Origin: CAZLIC01 sp964559535 | GTDB lineage: Bacteria; Pseudomonadota; Alphaproteobacteria; Rhodobacterales; Rhodobacteraceae | Assembly: GCA_964559535.1 (NCBI GenBank) | Contig: CAZLIC010000026.1 | Coordinates: forward strand, 1 to 48,449 | Direction of reading: 5' to 3' | DNA: 48,449 nucleotides | Part shown: positions 1-8,450 of the stretch, in pieces | How the letters are laid out: each line of letters starts with the position of its first letter | How positions within the stretch are numbered: position 1 is the stretch's first letter | Notes under the pieces: generated by a model | The model's database searches: none | What the model saw: the letters and a program-made list of their open reading frames with translations, nothing else | Told to the model about the DNA's origin: nothing | Made by a program: the position numbers and the translations under genes

Positions 1-41
1 GCCCGAGGGCGGGGTGCATGGTCGCCGCCGGGGCGATGCCG

Positions 42-227
42 TCAGGTCAGCGCGCCCGCCACCGCTCCAAGAACTGCTCCGAGCGGCGCCCAGAAAAAGG
101 CCACGCCCATCGCATAGGCGCCCTCGGCCTGCGAAATGTCGAACAGCCACGCCGCCGCCACACCCAGGCCCACGGCAAGCGCGCCACCCAGAACGGCGCC
201 AATCAATCCGCGTCCCAGCCGCCGCAT
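42..227 (-). CDS. small hypothetical membrane protein (61 aa)
   Basis: Short protein that is almost entirely hydrophobic and glycine/alanine-rich, with two likely membrane segments (about residues 8-28 and 38-58) separated by a short acidic loop. The start at 227 is chosen because an AGGGGG stretch lies about seven bases upstream on the minus strand; an ATG at 251 would add eight residues and cannot be excluded. It is transcribed divergently from polA, with only about 60 bases between the two starts. I do not recognise the family and propose no function beyond a small inner-membrane protein. Confidence 0.55.
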   Translation of the reverse strand: MRRLGRGLIGAVLGGALAVGLGVAAAWLFDISQAEGAYAMGVAFFWAPLGAVLGAVAGALT

Positions 228-286
228 CCCTTGGCCCCCTGTCCCATCCATGGCAAGACTGGCACGGAAGCGGCAGGGAGAACGGC

Positions 287-3118
287 ATGGCATTCGGCAA
301 GGGATCGCACCTGCACCTGATCGACGGTTCGGCCTACATTTTCCGTGCCTACCACGCGCTGCCGCCGCTGACGCGCAAATCCGACGGGCTGCCGGTGGGC
401 GCCGTGGCGGGCTTCTGCAACATCCTGTGGAACGAGATCACGCGCGAACGCGGGGCCGAGGCCGCCACGCACCTTGCCGTGGTGTTCGACTACTCGTCCA
501 AGACGTTCCGCAACGACATCTACCCGCTCTACAAGGCCAACCGCCCCGAGCCGCCCGAGGACCTGCGCCCGCAGTTCCCGCTCACGCGCGACGCCACCCG
601 GGCCTTTAACGTGGCCTGCCTTGAAACCCGGAACGTCGAGGCCGACGACATCATCGCCACCCTCGCCCTGCAGGCGGTCGAGGCCGGAGGGCGGGTGACG
701 ATCATCTCCTCGGACAAAGACCTGATGCAGCTGATCGGGCCGGGCGTGCGCATGCGCGACCCGATGAAGGACAAGCTGATCGACACGGCCGAAGTGGTCG
801 AAAAGTTCGGTGTCGGCCCCGACCGCGTGGTCGATGTGCAGTCACTGGCCGGTGACAGCGTGGACAACGTGCCGGGTGCGCCGGGCATCGGCATCAAGAC
901 CGCCGCGCTCCTGATCAACGAATACGGCGACCTCGACACGCTGCTGGCCCGGGCCGGAGAGATCAAGCAGCCCAAACGGCGCGAGGCGCTGGTGGACAAT
1001 GCCGACCTCATCCGCATCAGCCGCGATCTGGTGACGCTGAAGCGCGACGTCGATCCGGGCGCAACGCTTGACGAGCTGGAAGTGCGCGCGCCCGAACCGG
1101 CCCGGCTGCTGGATTTCCTCACCTCGATGGAGTTCCGCACGCTGACGCGCCGCGTGGCGGAGCGGCTGAAGGTCGATGTGCCTGCCGTTCCCGAAGGCCT
1201 TGCCGCCGCGCCCCCGGCGCCGGATGCCCCGCCCGGCGTCGGCGCCGCCGATCTGCCCTTTGACCACGCGCAGTACGAATGCGTCCGCGACATGGCCGCG
1301 CTCGCCCGCTGGATCACCGCCGCGCAAGACAAAGGCCACATCGCCTTCGACACCGAAACCACCAGCCTGGACGAGATGCAGGCCAACCTTGTGGGTGTCT
1401 CGCTGTCGGTCGAGCCGGGCAAAGCCTGCTACATTCCCCTAGGCCACCGCAGCGGCGGGGGCGACCTGTTCGGCGCCTCGGCGCTGGCCGAAGGGCAACT
1501 GCCGCTGGATGACGTGCTGGCCGCGCTGAAACCCATGCTGACCGACCCCGCGGTGCTGAAGATCGGCCAGAACATCAAGTATGACTGGAAAATCCTGGCC
1601 CGCCACGGCATCCACATCGCCCCCATCGCCGACACCATGCTGCAGTCCTACGCGATGCACGCAGGGCTCCACGGTCACGGGATGGACGGCCTTTCGGAAA
1701 CCTACCTCGGCCACGTGCCCATCCCCATCAAGTCGCTGATCGGCAGCGGCAAGGCGCAGGTCACGTTCGACCGCGTCGCCATCGACGACGCCGTCAGGTA
1801 CGCCGCCGAAGACGCCGACGTGACCCTGCGCCTGTGGCAGACCTTCTCCCCGCAACTGCACAAGGCCCGCACCACCACCGTCTACGAAACGCTGGAACGC
1901 CCGCTGGTTCCTGTGCTGGCCGCGATGGAGATGGCGGGCATCCAGGTCGACCGCGACACGCTAAGTCGCATGTCCAACGCCTTTGCGCAGAAGATGGCGG
2001 GGCTGGAGCATGAGATACAAGAGATCGCAGGCAGGCCGTTCAACGTGGGCTCGCCCAAGCAGCTGGGCGAAATCCTGTTCGACGAGATGGGCCTGCCCGG
2101 CGGCGAAAAGGGCAAGACCGGCGCCTATGCCACCGGCGCCGACGTGCTGGAAGACATCACCACGCTGGAAGACCAGCACCCGCAGGGCGCCCGGCTGGCG
2201 GCGCGCATCCTGGACTGGCGGCAGCTGTCGAAACTGAAGTCCACCTACACCGACGCGCTGCAGACGGCGATCAACCCCGACACCGGCCGCGTCCACACCA
2301 GCTACTCCATCGCGGGCGCCAACACCGGGCGGCTGGCCAGCACCGACCCCAACCTGCAGAACATCCCCGTGCGAACCGAAGAAGGCCGCCGCATCCGCCA
2401 GGCCTTTGTCGCGCCACAGGGCCGCACCCTCGTCAGCCTTGACTACAGCCAGATCGAACTGCGCATCCTGGCCCACATTGCAGACATCCCGGCCCTGAAA
2501 CAGGCGTTCAGCAATGGCATCGACATCCACGCAATGACCGCGTCGGAAATGTTCAACGTGCCGCTGGACCAGATGACCCCCGACATCCGCCGCAAGGCAA
2601 AGGCCATCAACTTTGGCGTCATCTACGGCATCTCGGGCTTTGGCCTGGCGCGCAACCTGCGGATACCAAGGGCCGAGGCGCAGGCCTTCATCGACCGCTA
2701 CTTCGAACGCTTCCCCGGCATCCGCGCCTACATGGACGCCACCGTGAAATTCGCGCAGGCGAACGGCCACGTGCAAACCCTGTTCGGTCGGAAAATCCAC
2801 ACCCCCGACATCAACGCCAAGGGGCCGGGGGCAGGCTTCGCCAAACGTGCCGCCATCAACGCGCCGATCCAAGGCACCGCCGCCGACGTGATCCGCCGCG
2901 CCATGATCCGCATGCCCGCGGCCATCGCCGGGCTGGATGCGAAGATGTTGCTGCAGGTGCATGACGAACTGCTGTTCGAGGTGGCCGATGCGGACGCCGA
3001 CCGCCTGACCGAGATCGCGCGCGAGGTGATGCAAACCGCCGCCCATCCGGCGGTCGACATATCTGTTCCGCTTGTGGTCGAGGCGGGGCGGGGTGCAAAC
3101 TGGGCCGAGGCCCACTAG
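287..3118 (+). CDS. polA: DNA polymerase I
   Basis: A 943-residue DNA polymerase I, the usual family length, which fills gaps and removes RNA primers during replication and repair. Three domains are visible in order. The N-terminal 5'-3' exonuclease covers about residues 1-300. The 3'-5' exonuclease contains FDTETT (D355, E357), so proofreading should be active. The polymerase domain has motif A LDYSQIELR (D719), motif B RRKAKAINFGVIYG (O-helix Y780) and motif C VHDELLFE (D893). The start at 287 follows AGGGAG at 274-279 and gives the conserved beginning HLHLIDGSAYIFRAYHA; the frame stays open upstream to position 14, but that extension is not polymerase-like. The gene downstream begins 11 bases after the stop. 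Confidence 0.97.
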   Translation: MAFGKGSHLHLIDGSAYIFRAYHALPPLTRKSDGLPVGAVAGFCNILWNEITRERGAEAATHLAVVFDYSSKTFRNDIYPLYKANRPEPPEDLRPQFPLTRDATRAFNVACLETRNVEADDIIATLALQAVEAGGRVTIISSDKDLMQLIGPGVRMRDPMKDKLIDTAEVVEKFGVGPDRVVDVQSLAGDSVDNVPGAPGIGIKTAALLINEYGDLDTLLARAGEIKQPKRREALVDNADLIRISRDLVTLKRDVDPGATLDELEVRAPEPARLLDFLTSMEFRTLTRRVAERLKVDVPAVPEGLAAAPPAPDAPPGVGAADLPFDHAQYECVRDMAALARWITAAQDKGHIAFDTETTSLDEMQANLVGVSLSVEPGKACYIPLGHRSGGGDLFGASALAEGQLPLDDVLAALKPMLTDPAVLKIGQNIKYDWKILARHGIHIAPIADTMLQSYAMHAGLHGHGMDGLSETYLGHVPIPIKSLIGSGKAQVTFDRVAIDDAVRYAAEDADVTLRLWQTFSPQLHKARTTTVYETLERPLVPVLAAMEMAGIQVDRDTLSRMSNAFAQKMAGLEHEIQEIAGRPFNVGSPKQLGEILFDEMGLPGGEKGKTGAYATGADVLEDITTLEDQHPQGARLAARILDWRQLSKLKSTYTDALQTAINPDTGRVHTSYSIAGANTGRLASTDPNLQNIPVRTEEGRRIRQAFVAPQGRTLVSLDYSQIELRILAHIADIPALKQAFSNGIDIHAMTASEMFNVPLDQMTPDIRRKAKAINFGVIYGISGFGLARNLRIPRAEAQAFIDRYFERFPGIRAYMDATVKFAQANGHVQTLFGRKIHTPDINAKGPGAGFAKRAAINAPIQGTAADVIRRAMIRMPAAIAGLDAKMLLQVHDELLFEVADADADRLTEIAREVMQTAAHPAVDISVPLVVEAGRGANWAEAH

Positions 3119-3129
3119 GGAGAACCGCG

Positions 3130-3450
3130 ATGAGAACGACACTGCCTGTTTCTGCTGCGCTGCTGATGGCCGGCCTGCAACCCGCCAGCGCGCAGTCCGA
3201 GGTCAAGGACATTGCGACAGGCGCGGTCTATGTCGTCACCGTGCAGGCCGACGGCAGCGCCACGGTGGCGGGCATCGACAGAATCGATGTCTACACCCTG
3301 CACGCCGACCTCTGCGTGGCCGACCATCCGATCTACGGCCTTGTCTCGTGGAAAGCCGCCGACGGCGGCTGGCAGGTCTCGCTCGATGGCACCAAACTGG
3401 TCAGCTTCGAAGGCGAACCCCCGGCCACCGCGGTCAAGTGCGCCCAGTGA
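3130..3450 (+). CDS. small secreted hypothetical protein (106 aa)
   Basis: The protein starts with a classical signal peptide (MRTTLPVSAALLMAGLQPASA, cleavage expected near residue 21), followed by about 85 residues that look like a small beta-rich periplasmic domain with two cysteines (near residues 62 and 104) that could form a disulfide. A strong AGGGAG ribosome site sits directly after the polA stop, so it is probably co-transcribed with polA. Its stop overlaps the GTG start of the next gene (GTGA), which suggests translational coupling. I do not recognise the family. Confidence 0.75.
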   Translation: MRTTLPVSAALLMAGLQPASAQSEVKDIATGAVYVVTVQADGSATVAGIDRIDVYTLHADLCVADHPIYGLVSWKAADGGWQVSLDGTKLVSFEGEPPATAVKCAQ

Positions 3451-3824
3451 CGCCGACCGCTTCCATCGCCGACTGGCAAGGCCTGAAGGCGCTCGCGCTG
3501 GCGATGAACCTGCCCGAAGTCACGCTTGCCCACCCCTGGGGCAACGAGGCGCTGAAGGCGCATGGCAAGATGTGGTGCTGGTGGTCGCCCTATGTGGATG
3601 CCGCCGTGTTCCGAGCCGACCATGCGGAACGCGAGATGCTGCTGCAGGCCGACCCCGACACCTTCATCCTGCACCCGCATTATGCCGCGCACCCCCTTGT
3701 GCTGGTCCGCGCCGGACGCATCGACCCCGACTGGGCCCGCGCCCGCCTGACCCGCCAGTGGCGCGACGCCGCGCCGAAGAAATGGCTCAAGGCATGGGAC
3801 GCAGACCATGGCGCGCGCGGCTGA
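3447..3824 (+). CDS. MmcQ/YjbR family protein
   Basis: A 125-residue protein of the MmcQ/YjbR (CyaY-like fold) family. Recognisable features are an early AHPWGNEALKAHGKMW segment, a central aspartate/histidine-rich region and a C-terminal APKKWLKAWD-type tail typical of these short proteins. The family is often annotated as DNA-binding, but the biochemical role is not settled. The start is taken as the GTG at 3447 that overlaps the preceding stop as GTGA; an ATG at 3504 would remove the N-terminal helix. The last 17 bases overlap the next gene, giving three tightly overlapped genes behind polA. Confidence 0.8.
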   Translation: MTPTASIADWQGLKALALAMNLPEVTLAHPWGNEALKAHGKMWCWWSPYVDAAVFRADHAEREMLLQADPDTFILHPHYAAHPLVLVRAGRIDPDWARARLTRQWRDAAPKKWLKAWDADHGARG

Positions 3825-4389
3825 CGACGCCCCCATCCTGACCATCCGCACACGCGCAGACCTGCGCGATTGGCTGGCGGCCCACCACAGCGACCCCGGC
3901 CCCGTCTGGCTCGCCACCTTCAAACGCCACCACCCCGATTACCTCGCCTACGAACCGCAGGTCGAGGAACTCTTGTGCTGGGGCTGGATCGACAGCGTCA
4001 CGCGGGCGCTCGATGCCGACCGTTCGATGATCCTGATCGCGCCGCGCAATCCGAAGTCGGCATGGTCGGCCATCAACAAGGCGCATGTCGCCCGCGCCAT
4101 CGCCTCGGGCGCGATGACCCCGGCCGGGCTGGCCAAGGTGCAGGCGGCACAGGCCAACGGCCAGTGGGATTTCCTGAACGACGTCGATGCCCTGATCGCG
4201 CCGGATGACCTGCTGGCCGCCCTTGGCCCCACTGAGCGCGCCTTCTGGGACGCCATGCCGAAATCCGTCCGCCGCGGCACGCTGGAATGGATCAAGACGG
4301 CGAAAACGCCCGAGACGCGGGCCAAGCGCATCGCCGACGTGGTGGGCAGCGCCGCGCGGGGCCTGCGCCCCAGCCCGTTCCGCCGCTGA
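3808..4389 (+). CDS. YdeI/OmpD-associated family protein
   Basis: A 193-residue protein matching the YdeI/OmpD-associated family in length and sequence: an N-terminal region with RADLRDWLAAHHSDPGPVWL, a WGWIDS motif in the middle, then APRNPKSAWSAINK and a C-terminal helix with TLEWIKTAKTPETRAKRI. Family members are sometimes linked to bacteriocin or antimicrobial-peptide tolerance, but a molecular activity is not established. It starts inside the 3' end of the MmcQ/YjbR gene (17-nt overlap), so the two are probably translated from one message. It ends 19 bases before the convergent pheT stop. Confidence 0.85.
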   Translation: MARAADDAPILTIRTRADLRDWLAAHHSDPGPVWLATFKRHHPDYLAYEPQVEELLCWGWIDSVTRALDADRSMILIAPRNPKSAWSAINKAHVARAIASGAMTPAGLAKVQAAQANGQWDFLNDVDALIAPDDLLAALGPTERAFWDAMPKSVRRGTLEWIKTAKTPETRAKRIADVVGSAARGLRPSPFRR

Positions 4390-4408
4390 CCCGCCCCCGA
4401 TTGCGCGT

Positions 4409-6826
4409 TCAGCCGCGCAGGGTGCCCCCGGTGGCCTTGGCCACCTTTTCCACCACCCTGGCCCCCACGGCCTCGATCTCGGCCTCGGTCAGCGTTCCTT
4501 GGGTGGGTTGCAACCGCACCGTCAGCGCGATCGACTTCTTGCCCGCCCCCATCTGCGCCTCGGCCTTGGGGCCTGCAAACTCGTCGAACACGCGCACGCT
4601 TTCGATCAGCGCCTTGTCGGCCCCCTGCGCGGCGTTCACCGCGACACTCGCCTCGACCGCGGCATCCACCACGAACGCAAAATCACGCTCAACCACCTGA
4701 TAATCCGACAGTTTCAGCGCAGGCCGCGTGGATGTCTTCAGCTTGGGCATGGGCACGTCGGCGGGCCAGACGGTGAAGGCCACCGCGGGGCCCTTCACAC
4801 CGAAGGCTGCCAGAATGCGCGGATGCACCTCGCCGAACACCGCCATACGCTGCGGCCCCAGCGTCACCACGCCCGACCGGCCGGGGTGCCACCACGCCGC
4901 CGCCTTGCGCCCGACCTGCACCCGCGCTGGCGCCCCCAGCGCGGCCAGCACGGCCTCGGCATCGGCCTTGGCATCGAACACATCCACCGGGCGGCGGCTG
5001 CCATGCGGGTCACGCGGGGCGGCATGGCCCACCAGCAGGCCTGCCGCCTGCACCGCCTGCTCACCCGGCTCGCCGCCATGGAACACCGGGCCTACCTCGA
5101 ACAGCGCCAGGTCCATGAACCCCCGCGCCTGGTTCCGCCCCGCCGCCGCCAGCAGGCCCGGCAGCAAGTCGGGGCGCAGGTGCGTCATCTCGGACGAGAT
5201 CGGGTTGTCCACCCGCACCGCATCGGCACCCCCGCCGAACAGCGCCGCTGCCTTGGCATCGATGAACGAATAGGTCACGCATTCGTTGTAGCCCAGCGCC
5301 GCCAGCGTCCGCCGCGCCGCCCGTTCACGCACCTGCATCGGTGTCAGGATCGGCTTCGGCACGCCTGCCTGCGCCCGTGGCATGGCCGCCCCCTGCAGCC
5401 GCGCCAAGGACGCAACCCGCGCAATTTCCTCGACAATATCGGCATCACCCAGCACATCCGGCCGCCACGCCGGCGGCACCGCACGGTCGCCCTGCACGGC
5501 AAAGCCCAGTGCTGCCAGCGTGGCCCGCTGTGCCACCTCGGGCACGTCCATGCCCACCAGCGCCGCCGTCCGCGCCGGATCAAACCGGTAGCTGCGCGTC
5601 ACGTCGGGCACGGTGCCATCCATCACCACATCGGACGCCAGCCCGCCGCACAACTCCACGATCATCGCCGCCGCAAGATCCAGCCCCGGCAGGGCAAAGG
5701 CGGGGTCAACGCCACGTTCGAACCGGTAGCGCGCATCCGAGTTGATCTTCAGCGCACGTCCGGTGGCGGCCACCGTGATCGGGTCCCACAGCGCGCTTTC
5801 CAGGAACACGTCGGTTGTGTCTGCCGTCACCCCCGACAGTTCTCCACCCATGATGCCCGCCAGCGATTCCGGGCCGTTGTCGTCGGAAATCAGCATCATG
5901 CCGGGCGACATGCGGTAGGTCTTGCCGTCCAGCGCCAGCAGTTCCTCGCCGCCCTGCGCCGGGTGGATGCGCAGGTCGCCTTTCACCTTGGCGGCATCGA
6001 ACACATGCAGCGGGCGGTTCAGGCCGATGGTGAACCAGTTGGTGATGTCGACCAGCGCCGAGATCGGACGCAGGCCGATGGCCCGCAGCCGCGCCTGCAT
6101 CCAGGCGGGCGAGGGACCATTGCGCACACCGCGGATCAACCGCCCGGCGAACAGCGGGCAGCCCTTCGCCTTCAGCGCCGGGTCGATCCGCACGCCGATG
6201 GGGCAGGCGAAACCGCCTTCAATCACAGGCGTTTGCAGCGGCTTCAAGGTGCCCAGCCCGCGCGCCGCCAGATCGCGCGCAATGCCGCGCACGCCCAGCG
6301 CATCGGGGCGGTTCGGGGTGATCTTCACCTCGATCACCGGGTCGTTCAACCCGCGCCAGTCGATGAACCGCGCACCCAGCGGCGCGTCGGCGGGCAGGTC
6401 GATGATGCCGTCATGATCATCCGACAGCATCATCTCGCGTTCGGAACACAGCATCCCATTTGATTCCACGCCGCGGATCACGCCCGGCTTCAGGTCCACG
6501 CCGGTGCCCGGCACATGCGTGCCCGGCGGGGCGAAGACACCCACCAGCCCGGTGCGCGCGTTGGGCGCGCCGCAGACCACCTGCACCTCGACCGGCGCCG
6601 AGCCCGGCCCGCCCGGATACGTCTCAACCCGGCACACCCGCAGCCGGTCGGCGTTGGGGTGCTGCACTGCCTCAATCACCCGGACAATGCGAAACGCGCC
6701 CAGCCTGGCCGCCGGGTCCTCGACCCCCTCCACCTCGTGGCCAAGGTCGGTCAGCGCGGCGGTCAGCGCGTCCAGCGTGGCGTCGGTGTCCAGATGGTCG
6801 CGCAGCCAGGACAGGGTGAACTTCAT
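4409..6826 (-). CDS. pheT: phenylalanyl-tRNA synthetase beta subunit
   Basis: Beta chain (805 aa) of the alpha2-beta2 enzyme that charges tRNA-Phe; the length fits bacterial PheT. The N-terminus MKFTLSWLRDHL is diagnostic. An EMAP/OB-fold tRNA-binding domain follows at about residues 39-150 (HPNADRLRVCRVE), then the B3/B4 editing region, the B5 domain, and a C-terminal ferredoxin-like anticodon-binding domain (about 710-805; LSDYQVVERDFAFVVD). The start at 6826 is fixed by the conserved N-terminus; the open frame runs further upstream without homology. No pheS is next to it in this window, so the two subunits are probably encoded apart. It converges with the YdeI gene. Confidence 0.97.
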   Translation of the reverse strand: MKFTLSWLRDHLDTDATLDALTAALTDLGHEVEGVEDPAARLGAFRIVRVIEAVQHPNADRLRVCRVETYPGGPGSAPVEVQVVCGAPNARTGLVGVFAPPGTHVPGTGVDLKPGVIRGVESNGMLCSEREMMLSDDHDGIIDLPADAPLGARFIDWRGLNDPVIEVKITPNRPDALGVRGIARDLAARGLGTLKPLQTPVIEGGFACPIGVRIDPALKAKGCPLFAGRLIRGVRNGPSPAWMQARLRAIGLRPISALVDITNWFTIGLNRPLHVFDAAKVKGDLRIHPAQGGEELLALDGKTYRMSPGMMLISDDNGPESLAGIMGGELSGVTADTTDVFLESALWDPITVAATGRALKINSDARYRFERGVDPAFALPGLDLAAAMIVELCGGLASDVVMDGTVPDVTRSYRFDPARTAALVGMDVPEVAQRATLAALGFAVQGDRAVPPAWRPDVLGDADIVEEIARVASLARLQGAAMPRAQAGVPKPILTPMQVRERAARRTLAALGYNECVTYSFIDAKAAALFGGGADAVRVDNPISSEMTHLRPDLLPGLLAAAGRNQARGFMDLALFEVGPVFHGGEPGEQAVQAAGLLVGHAAPRDPHGSRRPVDVFDAKADAEAVLAALGAPARVQVGRKAAAWWHPGRSGVVTLGPQRMAVFGEVHPRILAAFGVKGPAVAFTVWPADVPMPKLKTSTRPALKLSDYQVVERDFAFVVDAAVEASVAVNAAQGADKALIESVRVFDEFAGPKAEAQMGAGKKSIALTVRLQPTQGTLTEAEIEAVGARVVEKVAKATGGTLRG

Positions 6827-6955
6827 CGCGGGGCCTCGGGCAACGGTTGGGGGGCGGTCATGCGCGCGCGGTCTAGCGCAAAGCCGCAGGCGGGAAAAGG
6901 CCGGGCAGCCCGCTTGGCCGTTGACCCTTGCGACAGCTTTGGTAACACAAGAGAA

Positions 6956-7111
6956 ATGGACGCATGGCTTGCCATTCCCGAAGACCGGACGCCAAGCCGC
7001 AGCTTGCCGTTGTGCTTTGTCATGGCCATGCTGGCCCTGTCTCTGATCTATTCGCACGGTCGGGCCGACCCGGCTGGTTCCGCGCAGGCAGTTGCCCGCG
7101 CCGAAAAGTGA
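6956..7111 (+). CDS. short membrane ORF coupled to the glycosyltransferase gene (51 aa)
   Basis: A 51-residue reading frame with one hydrophobic segment (LPLCFVMAMLALSLIY, about residues 17-32) and a charged tail. Its stop overlaps the GTG start of the next gene as GTGA. The overlap is the main reason to think it is translated, either as a small protein or as a leader that brings ribosomes to the downstream start. The ribosome site is weak (AAGAGAA). No family is recognised, and it could also be chance. Confidence 0.4.
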   Translation: MDAWLAIPEDRTPSRSLPLCFVMAMLALSLIYSHGRADPAGSAQAVARAEK

Positions 7112-8025
7112 CGCATCGCCCCGAACAGCGGCGCCTTCCGCAGGGGTCGGTTGCGCCGCAGGTCAAGACCGAACTGCGCGCCTATCTGGACCGTTATGCC
7201 GCCTTCGTTCCCGATGACCGGGGACTGGTATCCGTGGCGGATGTGGCTACACGCCTGCAGCAAGCGTTGGTCACGGGGCAGGGCCTGTCGGTTGTGCGGC
7301 TGGGCGATGGCGAAGGCGGGTGCCTGTTCGGCGCCGAAACCGAAGTCTATCCGGCGCTGGCGCGCCATGTGGCGGCAGCCTGCCTGTCGCGCCATTTCGG
7401 GCCGCGGACCTGGACGGACGATGACCTGCGCTGGGCGCATGACGACGTCGCCGGGGCGGTGGCGGCGTCGGGGATTGTCACCTTTGCCCGCCGGGCCGCC
7501 CGGTTTCGCACATTGGTTTCCGGCCCCGTGCAGGACCTTCGCGGCGTGGTGGGCGCCACCTGGGCCGACATCTGGCTGACGCGTCAGCGTTCCTCTCTGA
7601 CGGCCGGCATCTATCGTGACGGCTACCTGCACCGCGATCTTCTGCCGTACTATCCGCAGCTTGTGCAAGGGCGGCGGGTGGTGCTGGTCAGCAGCCTTGG
7701 GGACGAATTTGCCAACCGTTTTGCCACGCGGTTTGCCGCGGCCGAGGTGGCGCTGGTACCCATTTCCGGCCAGTGGTCGAACGGCGATGACGGCCCGCCG
7801 CTGTACCCCGACGGGCTGGCGCAGGTGCAAGCCCGGCTGCAGGCGCTGGCGGCGCCGGGCTGGCTGGTGCTGGTGGCGGCAGGTCTGGCGGCCAAGGGCC
7901 TGTGCGCCCGCGCGGCCGGTCGCGGTGCTGTGGCCATCGACGTGGGCAGCATCATGGATGTCTGGGCGGGCCGCGCCGTGCGGCCCTATCACGCCGATGC
8001 GTTCGTGGCGCGCCACCGGATCTAG
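7108..8025 (+). CDS. GT-D fold glycosyltransferase-like protein
   Basis: A 305-residue protein that I assign to the GT-D (formerly DUF1792) glycosyltransferase fold because of the RLGDGEG motif at residues 64-70, the HRDLLPYYPQLVQGRRVVLVSS middle section and the terminal DVGSIMDVWAG signature. Family members transfer sugars in surface glycan or glycoprotein synthesis; the donor and acceptor cannot be read here. The GTG start is chosen because it overlaps the upstream small ORF (GTGA) and because the longer in-frame extension to 6964 is proline/arginine-rich and not domain-like. The gene stands alone, with no other glycan genes next to it. Confidence 0.7.
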   Translation: MTHRPEQRRLPQGSVAPQVKTELRAYLDRYAAFVPDDRGLVSVADVATRLQQALVTGQGLSVVRLGDGEGGCLFGAETEVYPALARHVAAACLSRHFGPRTWTDDDLRWAHDDVAGAVAASGIVTFARRAARFRTLVSGPVQDLRGVVGATWADIWLTRQRSSLTAGIYRDGYLHRDLLPYYPQLVQGRRVVLVSSLGDEFANRFATRFAAAEVALVPISGQWSNGDDGPPLYPDGLAQVQARLQALAAPGWLVLVAAGLAAKGLCARAAGRGAVAIDVGSIMDVWAGRAVRPYHADAFVARHRI

Positions 8026-8450
8026 GTTCGGGGGCCTTTTCGCACGAAAGGTCTGAGGGAATTCATCTCGTGAATCCGGCATGATCGCCTGGTGTCATGC
8101 GCAGACCGAACACACCGCGCTGCAAGACCCTGAACCGGCCATCCTGCATCGTGGCGCACAAGTACCGGGGATCGCGGACGATCTTGTTCGATCCGGGCAT
8201 GTCTTGGGTGGCGCACCCGACCGGCAAGCGCGGGCGACAGCCGGGCTACAGCGACGCGGCCATCCGCTCCTTCAATGGCATTCGGCCGCGCATGGCCGGA
8301 CGGCGACACAGCGCCCGGCATCCCCGTCACGATGATCGCAGGATAGGTCTGCCCGCGGACAGGGGCCGTCCGGCCGTCAGCCGATGTGTGCAACACAGCC
8401 GGTTTCGGGGCATGGGCCGGACCTGGCCCCAGCGGCCCGGGTCGCCGCCG
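8026..8450. other. 425-base gap between genes, partly decayed IS sequence
   Basis: Between the GT-D gene stop and the SDR stop there is no intact gene. Only about 8155-8270 can be interpreted, as a transposase fragment (separate entry). The rest (8026-8154 and 8271-8450) has short frames on both strands without recognisable families. I see no tRNA, terminator with a T-run, or clear inverted repeat that would mark the insertion ends. Confidence 0.6.
8155..8270 (+). pseudogene. IS5-family transposase remnant
   Basis: In the plus frame this stretch reads through a RGSRTILFDPGMSW segment, then a GKRGRQPGYSDAAIRS segment. The second part matches, from memory, the N-terminal region of IS5-group transposases (GKRGRQPxYSDAAIQTCLT, preceded by a WFDPxMxW motif). 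Neither the usual start nor the continuation towards the catalytic DDE residues is present, so only about 40 codons of the element survive. It lies just beyond the end of the carbohydrate locus and suggests a past insertion at this boundary. Confidence 0.6.

Noticed and set aside
4205..6463. Long open frame (752 codons) on the plus strand opposite pheT
   Set aside because: It is antisense to a clear PheT sequence, is rich in histidine/arginine/proline and shows no domain; such frames are expected opposite high-GC genes.
8022..8396. Minus-strand frame of 124 codons in the gap before the SDR gene
   Set aside because: No ribosome site, no family, and it lies over the plus-strand transposase remnant.
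8380..8420. Possible continuation of the transposase remnant (NTAGF resembling QTTGF)
   Set aside because: Too short and in a different frame; I cannot align it convincingly.
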